64,000 nt of DNA from the NCBI GenBank assembly GCA_033782935.1, contig JAWQEG010000495.1:211001-275000 (forward strand), written 5' to 3'. The DNA comes from Petrolisthes cinctipes (taxonomy: Eukaryota > Arthropoda > Malacostraca > Decapoda > Porcellanidae). Shown here in pieces: positions 58,061-64,000 of the stretch. Under the pieces are notes generated by a model. That model was not told the DNA's origin and did no database searches. It was given only the letters and a program-made list of their open reading frames with translations. A program made the position numbers and the translations under genes. Position 1 is the stretch's first letter. Every line of letters begins with the position of its first letter.

Positions 58061-58148
58061 CTTAGTGGAGCATTGCATTACCATAACATCATATCATCAT
58101 CATCAAGTAATTATTTATAACCTAACCTGTTAACATCATAATTGGTTA

Positions 58149-58290
58149 ATGGGAGGATGCAGAGGTGGTAGATCCGGAGCAACTGATTCCTCCTTACTAT
58201 TCCAAGCAACAGAACACCATTATTTTTGTTCCTCTGGTTCTGTTTCCTGGCATACTTATGTTGGAGAAATCAAGGCACTCCAATGTACCA
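58149..58290. mobile_element. Family T MITE, degenerate
   Basis: Recognisable 'GGAGCAACTGATTCCTCC' and 'GGCACTCCAATGTACCAAAA'. The TTAA ends are lost. Confidence 0.7.
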
Positions 58291-58844
58291 AAAGTATACT
58301 CTACCCTTTAATAAACTACCAATTCATGTGATACTCTGGTGGCAGCATTGTCAGGTAAAAGGTAATAAATTATCTAGTTTGGTAAAAAGTAATAATTCAG
58401 TTTTACAAATTCCCATGTATGTATAACCTGTTTCATTCCTTATACTTATTTACCCTGTGTTGTTCTTGTTGGTTAATTAATCTGAAGCAACGGATTTCTT
58501 CCAAAGCAATAAGAAGCCACCATTATTTTATATTTATTAAACTGGGTCCTGTTTGTTTCCAGGCACTTAAACACACACACACACAAACTGATAATATCTG
58601 GGTGTTTCAGGTAGGCTGTTGAGCAAGAGGTTTGGGCCGGTACTCACAAAACATCTTAGTTAGAGTTTGGACTTGTTCGTATGTTTGTATCAACTGTCTC
58701 TCTTTTCAGTTCCTTCCTGTTTGCTGTCACACCTCTCAATCACCTTTCTCTGGCGCTGTATGACCTCGCTGTTGCGGCGCCTAATATTAATCAATCAATC
58801 AATCAATCTTATGTTTATATTACTGATCTCACCATAGAGTTTCA

Positions 58845-59078
58845 GGCTCATTTCGAAGCAGTGAATGGTTTTGTTATTCTATTTGTATGAGCTGTTGTTT
58901 TGATTTCGAAGCAGGGAATTGTTTTCTATTTGTATGAGCTGTTGCTATGATTTCGAAGCAGTAAATGGCTTTATTATTCTATTTGTATGAGCTGTTGTTA
59001 TGTTTTCGAAGCAGCAGTGAATGGTTTTGTTATTCTATTTGTATGAGCTGTTGTTATGTTTTCGAAGCAGTGTCGGGT
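58845..59078. repeat. 52-bp tandem repeat
   Basis: Five units of 'TTCGAAGCAGTGAATGGTTT' with 'TTCTATTTGTATGAGCTGTT'. Confidence 0.9.
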
Positions 59079-59133
59079 ACTATAGGTCCTCGCCATGAAT
59101 GAATAAATGCTTACGAATAAAATTTTAAGTTAA

Positions 59134-59298
59134 TTAAGGGGGAAGTTTTGTGTTGGTAAATCTGGAGCAACTGAATCCTCCAAACTATTTTTCCAAGCAA
59201 CAGTACACTTATTATCTTTGCTCCTCTGGTCCTGTTTCCTGGCATACTTTGGAGGAATCAAGGCACTCCAATGTACCAAAAATGAATTACCACCTTAA
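59134..59298. mobile_element. Family T MITE, inverted (TTAA TSD)
   Basis: 'TTAAGGGGGAAGTTTTGTG' to 'GAATTACCACCTTAA'. Confidence 0.9.
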
Positions 59299-59329
59299 AG
59301 AGTTGCCAATTAAAATTTTTGCCCACATT

Positions 59330-59440
59330 TTTGCAGACAGTACACGGGCCCTGAGGTGCTGCAAAATCCTACACGTGTTGTTCTTTAATTAATACCAAGA
59401 TATTTACTACGATGGAAGGAAAGTGTCAGTGGATATTATT
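59330..59440. mobile_element. Family D fragment
   Basis: 'AGGTGCTGCAAAATCCTACA' to 'GATGGAAGGAAAGTGTCAGT' (one half of family D), running into (ATT)n. Confidence 0.75.
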
Positions 59441-59500
59441 ATTATTATTATTATTGGCCTTTTTATATCTGACAAATGGCATAGATGGTGTGTGTTTCAG

Positions 59501-59640
59501 GTAAGCTATGGAAGAAGAAGTCTGGTGTGTATAGACCAGCGTGGTTCTGTGCTGTGCCACCGTTGGGTTGACCTTCGTACCAGTGTGGTGAGCCCCTGGG
59601 CATGGCAGAATTATCAGCCGTCCAAACCCAACTGTAAATA
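59501..59640 (+). CDS. Candidate terminal exon (possible IR tail)
   Basis: Acceptor-like 'GTGTGTTTCAG' followed by GTAAGCTATGG. Two readings are possible: a basic tail 'GKLWKKKSGVYRPAWF...' stopping at TGA 59568-59570, or 'VSYGRRSLVCIDQRGSVLCH...' stopping at TAA 59638-59640 next to an AATAAA. A short Lys-rich tail would suit the cytoplasmic end of an IR after M4, but no donor in exon 11 clearly matches. Speculative. Confidence 0.25.
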
Positions 59641-59674
59641 AAAAAATATATAAACTTCGAGACTATCAGAAAAA

Positions 59675-59679
<5 letters not shown>

Positions 59680-59736
<57 letters not shown>

Positions 59737-59912
59737 TAAAAATACTCATATTCACCACTTCATTTACCAATCATTAAAGACCGCTAAATTTTTACTCAGT
59801 GTTTTATTATTCATTACCATACATACACACTAAGACTACTAATTGATTAAACATTATCTGTTAATTGGATATAATTATGTGCTAAATTTTATCACCTTAT
59901 ATTAAAGGGATA

Positions 59913-59965
<53 letters not shown>

Positions 59966-59990
59966 TATATATATATATATATATATATAA
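59680..59990. repeat. Two (TA)n arrays
   Basis: 59684-59731 and 59917-59989 are TA dinucleotides. Confidence 0.95.
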
Positions 59991-60170
59991 ATGATTTTCA
60001 TAGCCTGTGTTATATAGTGTTAAATTTAATAATCTTATATAATATACAGTATATATATATATTTAATAGACAATATTATACTCACTAGTCCTCGTGACCT
60101 TCATCTGATGCTCCAAACCAAAACCCTTCATCCTGCATATCTGTGTGTGCAATTGAAACACCTATAGTAC

Positions 60171-60570
60171 TTAAGGGGGTGCGGGAATAGGGGACAGGCT
60201 TAGAAGGGGGGTGCGAGAATAGGGGGACAGGCTTGGGGGGGGGGAGTTGGGGTGTGTGGGAATAGGGGACAGGCTTAGGGGGGGCGGGAATAGGGGGACA
60301 GGCTTGGGGGGGGAATAGGGTGACAGGCTTGAGGGGGGGGTGCGGGAATAGGGGGACAGGCTTGGGGGGTGCGGGAATAGGGGGACAGGCTTGGGGGGTG
60401 TGGGAATAGGGGACAGGCTTGGGGGGGACTGGAGGGGTGCAGGAATAGGGGGACCAGGCTTGGGGTGGGTAGAAAGCCTGTCCCCTATTCCCGCGCACCC
60501 TTACCCCCACCCAAGCCTTTCCCCCCTACTCCTGCACCCCCCTAAGCCCCCACAAGCCTGTCTCCCTGTT
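60171..60570. mobile_element. Family U element, right end decayed
   Basis: 'TTAAGGGGGTGCGGGAATAG' at the left. The 'GGGGACAGGCTTGGGGGG' unit is iterated about eight times. The C-rich half ends near 60565 without TTAA. Confidence 0.85.
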
Positions 60571-60905
60571 CTTTATTACCAAGATATTTATATTTATTAT
60601 TATTATTATGTAGGAGAGAGAGAGAGAGGGTGTGTATGTATATGTGTATGAGAGAGAGAGAGAGAGAGAGGTATTATTAATATTATTATTATTATTATGA
60701 GGTGCTGCAAAATCATACACGTGTTGTTCATTAATACCAAGATATTTACTACGATGGAAGGAAAGCGTCTGTGGATAACATTATTATTATTAGTAGTAGT
60801 AGTAGTATTATTATGAGGTGCTGCAAAATCATACACGTGTTGTTCTTTAATACCAAGATATTTACTACGATGGAAGGAAAGTGTCGTCGGTGGAGGATAT
60901 TTGAC
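60571..60905. repeat. Family D half-element repeated with (ATT)n and (GA)n
   Basis: Two to three copies of 'GAGGTGCTGCAAAATCATAC' to 'CTACGATGGAAGGAAAG.GT', separated by (TTA)n/(GTA)n. Confidence 0.8.
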
Positions 60906-60934
60906 ATTAATATTACCTTAATATTAATAATTAC

Positions 60935-61123
60935 CTGGGTGACCCATGATATAACTCCTCACTTCCCAATGTAGTTCACCATCCAACTTAGCGAGGTCAG
61001 AGTTGTAGCCTTGACAACGAATATAGTGTTCATACCACGTGCCTTTACTCTCCATGTTGAAGTATAGACACACAGGAGTCACAACGTCCAGGGAGAAGTT
61101 GATGAAGGGACTGGGGCAAGGAT
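60935..61123 (-). CDS. C-type lectin-like domain exon (partial gene)
   Basis: Minus-strand exon of 63 codons between acceptor 'TCTCATCAACAG' (61124) and donor CAG|GTAATT (60934). It reads 'CPSPFINFSLDVVTPVCLYF' then 'TWYEHYIRCQGYNSDLAKLD' and 'ELHWEVRSYI'. This is the first half of a CTLD: the Cys-x2-PF start, CLYF strand, W...C helix, 'G.DLA.LD' strand and helix 2. The second half with the WND and sugar/Ca-binding motifs would be in a later exon at lower coordinates, which I did not find. Secreted crustacean C-type lectins act in pattern recognition, but ligand and secretion cannot be judged from this exon. Confidence 0.75.
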
Positions 61124-61129
61124 CTGTTG

Positions 61130-61235
61130 ATGAGAAAAATGGATGGAGAGAGAGAGAGAGAGAAGGGTCTGTTGATGAGAAAAATGGAGTGTGTGTGTTA
61201 GGGATAGGGAGTGTGTGTGTGTGTGTGTTAGGGAT

Positions 61236-61280
<45 letters not shown>

Positions 61281-61314
61281 TAGAGAGAGAGGGACAAGTG
61301 TCTGTTGATGAGAA

Positions 61315-61353
<39 letters not shown>

Positions 61354-61731
61354 GACAGGGGCAAGGGTATGTTGAAGGGAGAGAGAGAGAGAAAGAGAAG
61401 AGTATGTTGGAGAGAAAGAGGGAGTGTGTGAGAGAGAGGGACAGGGACAAGGTTGAAAAGAGGGAGGGAGAGAGAGAGAGTGTGTGTGTGTGTGAGTGAG
61501 GGACAGAGACAAGGATCTGTTGAAGAGAAAAAATGAGAAAGGGAGAGTGTGTGTATTTGTGTGTGAGGGACAGGGAGTGTGTGTGTGTGAGTGACAGGGA
61601 GTATGTGTGTGTGTGTGTGTGTGTGTGAGGGACAGAGACAAGGATCTGTTGAAGAGAAAAAATGAGAAAGGGAGAGTGTGTGTGTGTGATGGACAGGGAT
61701 AAAGGTCTGTTGAAGAGAAAGAGGGAGAGAG

Positions 61732-61768
<37 letters not shown>

Positions 61769-62101
61769 AACAGGGACAAGTGTGTGTGTGTTAAAGAGAA
61801 AGAAGGAGAGAGAGAGTGTGTGTGTGTGAGGGACAGGGAGTGTGTATGAGGGACAGGGAGTATGTGTGTGTGTGTGTGTGAGGGACAAGGTAAGTGTCTG
61901 TTGAAGAGAAAGAGGGAGGGAGAGAGAGAGTGTGTGTGTGAGTGTGTGTGACAGGGACAAGTGTCTGTTGGAGAGAAATATGGAGAGTGTGAGTGTGTGT
62001 GTGGGTGTGTGTGTGCGGGAAATGGAGTGTGTGTGTGTGTGAGAGAGAGAGAGAGACAGGGACAAGTGTGTATTGAAGAGAAAGAGGGAGGGAGAGGGAG
62101 A

Positions 62102-62147
<46 letters not shown>

Positions 62148-62220
62148 GACAGAGACAAGGATCTGTTGAAGAGAAAAAATGAGAAAGGGAGAGTGTGTGT
62201 ATGTGTGTGTGAGGGACCGG

Positions 62221-62257
<37 letters not shown>

Positions 62258-62395
62258 ACAAGGAGTGTGTGTGTGTGTGTGAGGGACAGGGAGTATGTGT
62301 GTGTGTGAGAGACAGAGAGAGAGTGTGTGTGTGTGTGTGTGTGTGTGATGGACAGGGATAAAGGTCTGTTGAAGAGAAAGAGGGAGAGAGAAAGA

Positions 62396-62445
<50 letters not shown>

Positions 62446-62530
62446 AAGTGTGTGTGTGAGAGGGACAGGGAGTGTGTGCTTGTGTGTGTGTGTGTGAGGT
62501 ACATGGACAAAGGTCTGTTGAAGAGAGTTA
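61130..62530 (-). repeat. Minisatellite built from the lectin exon's 3' splice-site region
   Basis: About 16 units, each with (plus strand) '(A)GGGACA(G)GGACAAG' + 'GTCTGTTGAAGAGAAA' + '(GA)n(GT)n'. On the minus strand each unit reads pyrimidine tract, 'TTCAACAG', then 'ATCCTTGTC', which is the junction of the exon at 61124. Long minus-strand Ser/Thr/His frames are artefacts. Confidence 0.88.
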
Positions 62531-62801
62531 TCAATGAATTGGTGTGTGTGCAAGAGGTAATATCAATCTATTATCTTCTAATCCTCTCTTCTATAATATA
62601 TATATAAAAAATAGAGTTGTATGTAAATCTATATGTATGTATGTATGTTGGAACAGCAAACACGAAATAAATAAAAGGAAAGGAGAGACAGAAACACAAA
62701 CACGAAAGAAATAGAAGGAAAAATGAGTGTCAGCAAATACGAAGGAAGTAGATGGAAGGGAATGATAGCAAACAGGAAGGAAAGATGGGACAGTAGGGGT
62801 A

Positions 62802-62950
62802 CTGTTGGTGTAATGGTTAGCACACTCCCCCAGCACACGAGAGGTACCGGGTTCGATTCCACCGGGTCATTGGAATTGTTGGACAATTTACCTCGCAGTA
62901 AGTAGGTACCCGGCTGTAAGAACAAGGATAGTAACCTTGTAGGCTGGGGG
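62802..62950 (+). mobile_element. tRNA-derived SINE head and body
   Basis: Box A-like 'TTGGTGTAATGGTTAGCACA' and box B 'GGTTCGATTCC' 30 bp on. The anticodon arm is not tRNA-like. The body continues to a family C MITE. Confidence 0.7.
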
Positions 62951-62954
62951 AATA

Positions 62955-63195
62955 TACAGTCGTGGTCAAAAATAATCATCCATATAGGAGTAACTCACGT
63001 AAACTTTTGACAGCTTCCCTCTGTTCTTTAGCTGATAAATTTTCCAATAAATACCAATAAGTACCATCTTTTAATTTACTACAAGCAGCTACGCACTACT
63101 TAAAACAATAACATCATAATATGAACGTGAAAACATTAGACAGTAAATTGCTTGAGATACCCATATGTGGATGATTATTATTGACCACGACTGTA
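62955..63195. mobile_element. Family C MITE, complete and unexpanded (TA TSD)
   Basis: 'TACAGTCGTGGTCAAAAATA' to 'TTATTGACCACGACTGTA'. The ends are perfect inverted repeats for 16 bp, making this the best-preserved copy. Confidence 0.93.
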
Positions 63196-63479
63196 TGTTG
63201 ATGTAACAACACTGACTGCCTTAATGACCAACACCAGGAGTCCATAGGCATAAAAAAAAAGCCCTAAATCTTTCTACTTTGGACAGTAGAACAGAAACAA
63301 ACATTTTAAAACTAGCGTGTGATACAACAGGTGTAACTTATCATGACGAATAATTATGGTGTGTGTGAACGAGGACAGGGAAAACATGACAGTACTATGC
63401 AAGGTGATGATAAGATAAGGTGTATGTGACTCTAACAGGTGTGTGGTAAAACAATAATGAAGTGAAGAGGGCGTATGAA

Positions 63480-63712
63480 TTATTATTATTATTGTTATTA
63501 TTACACACACACACACACACATACTTATTAGTAATAGTATTATTTTTTTATCACAAATACACACACAAACACACACTTTTTATTTGTAGTATTTCTATTA
63601 TTTACACACACACACACACACTTATTAGTATTAGTATTATTTTTTTATCACAAACACACTTTTTATTTGTAGTATTTCTATTATACACACACACACACAC
63701 ACACACACATTA
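63480..63712. repeat. (TTA)n/(CA)n compound microsatellites
   Basis: A unit of about 110 bp ('TTTTTTATCACAAA.ACACAC', 'TTTTTATTTGTAGTATTTCT') is duplicated with (CA)n between. Confidence 0.9.
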
Positions 63713-63716
63713 ATTA

Positions 63717-63876
63717 AAAGAAGAGGAGATAAAGATGTACAGAAATATAGTTTTCGAAATAGAGTAATAGACGAATGGAACAAATTACCAGAAGAAGTGG
63801 TGTGTGTCAAAAACATACATAACTTTAAAGAAAAATATGATGATTGTGTTTTAAAATACGGAACATTACAAGCTTG
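63717..63876 (+). pseudogene. C-terminus of a CR1/L2-like LINE polyprotein
   Basis: The frame reads 'VQKYSFRNRVIDEWNKLPEE' then 'VVCVKNIHNFKEKYDDCVLK' and stops at TGA 63876. This is the stereotyped 3' end of CR1/L2-group LINE ORF2 ('F..R.I..WN.LP..VV....V..FK...D'). Only the 3' end is present. Confidence 0.75.
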
Positions 63877-64000
63877 ACTCAATCCTGTAAAGATACAAAT
63901 AGGTAAGAACATATAGGTAAGAACACACATTTAGTATTATTACTATTATTCAACACACACCAAAGAAGTGAAAGGGAAACTACTAAAATGGATGGAAGAA

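Noticed and set aside
61079..62553. Long Ser/Thr/His-rich frames (359 and 441 codons, minus strand)
   Set aside because: They are readings of (GA)n/(GT)n minisatellite units with no start context or conserved domain. Only the lectin exon at 60935-61123 within the overlapping frame looks real.

Overview
This is repeat-saturated arthropod genomic DNA, most likely from a decapod crustacean. The basis is a divergent crustacean-style ionotropic receptor (IR) gene, a C-type-lectin-like exon, an interstitial TTAGG/CCTAA array, very dense (GT)n/(GA)n/(TA)n microsatellites and arthropod-type I-superfamily LINEs. No bacterial-type operons, CRISPR arrays or functional tRNA/rRNA genes were seen. The organism call is inference.

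Layout. 1-25.6 kb is intergenic and transposon-dominated. It holds a piggyBac-like pseudogene broken by a TTAA-flanked MITE (0-1 kb), a decayed plus-strand LINE ('LINE-B', 2.5-5.9 kb), a 730-bp foldback element (6.4-7.1 kb), and a possible helix-turn-helix exon (9.86-10.04 kb). It also holds a nearly intact 5.1-kb minus-strand LINE ('LINE-A', 15.24-20.39 kb) with an 11-bp target-site duplication (TSD), and a MITE whose end has expanded into a 71-bp satellite (21.7-23.2 kb).

25.8-54.8 kb carries one recognisable host gene on the plus strand: an ionotropic receptor assembled here from 11 exons whose splice phases all agree (about 688 codons). Its introns are almost entirely mobile elements. One intron contains a complete piggyBac-family transposon with an intact transposase ORF (33.24-36.76 kb). 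Others contain CCTAA arrays, a solo LTR, and many short inverted-repeat elements.

54.8-64 kb contains more repeats, one minus-strand C-type-lectin-like exon (60.94-61.12 kb) and a 1.4-kb minisatellite that repeats that exon's 3' splice site.

MITE families (letters are mine). TA-flanked, Tc1/mariner-like ends: A ('CACTCGCAATCC'), B ('CACTCGTGATAC'), C ('CAGTCGTGGTC'), D ('CAGCCACAATC'), E ('CAGTTGCCCAC'), F ('CAGTTGGCCAAG'), G ('CACCCACCTAC'), I ('CAGTCGGCAAC'), P ('CACTCGCCAGC'). TTAA-flanked, piggyBac-like: T ('GGTGGTAATTC / CTTCCCCC'), U (G-rich, 'GGGGGTGCGGGAGTAGG') and the 'CCCCTTAGGACCGA' element. K is a further family ('GGGTTGATTCCACAG'). Several insertions can be dated relative to one another because they are nested, and some have empty paralogous sites inside this same window.
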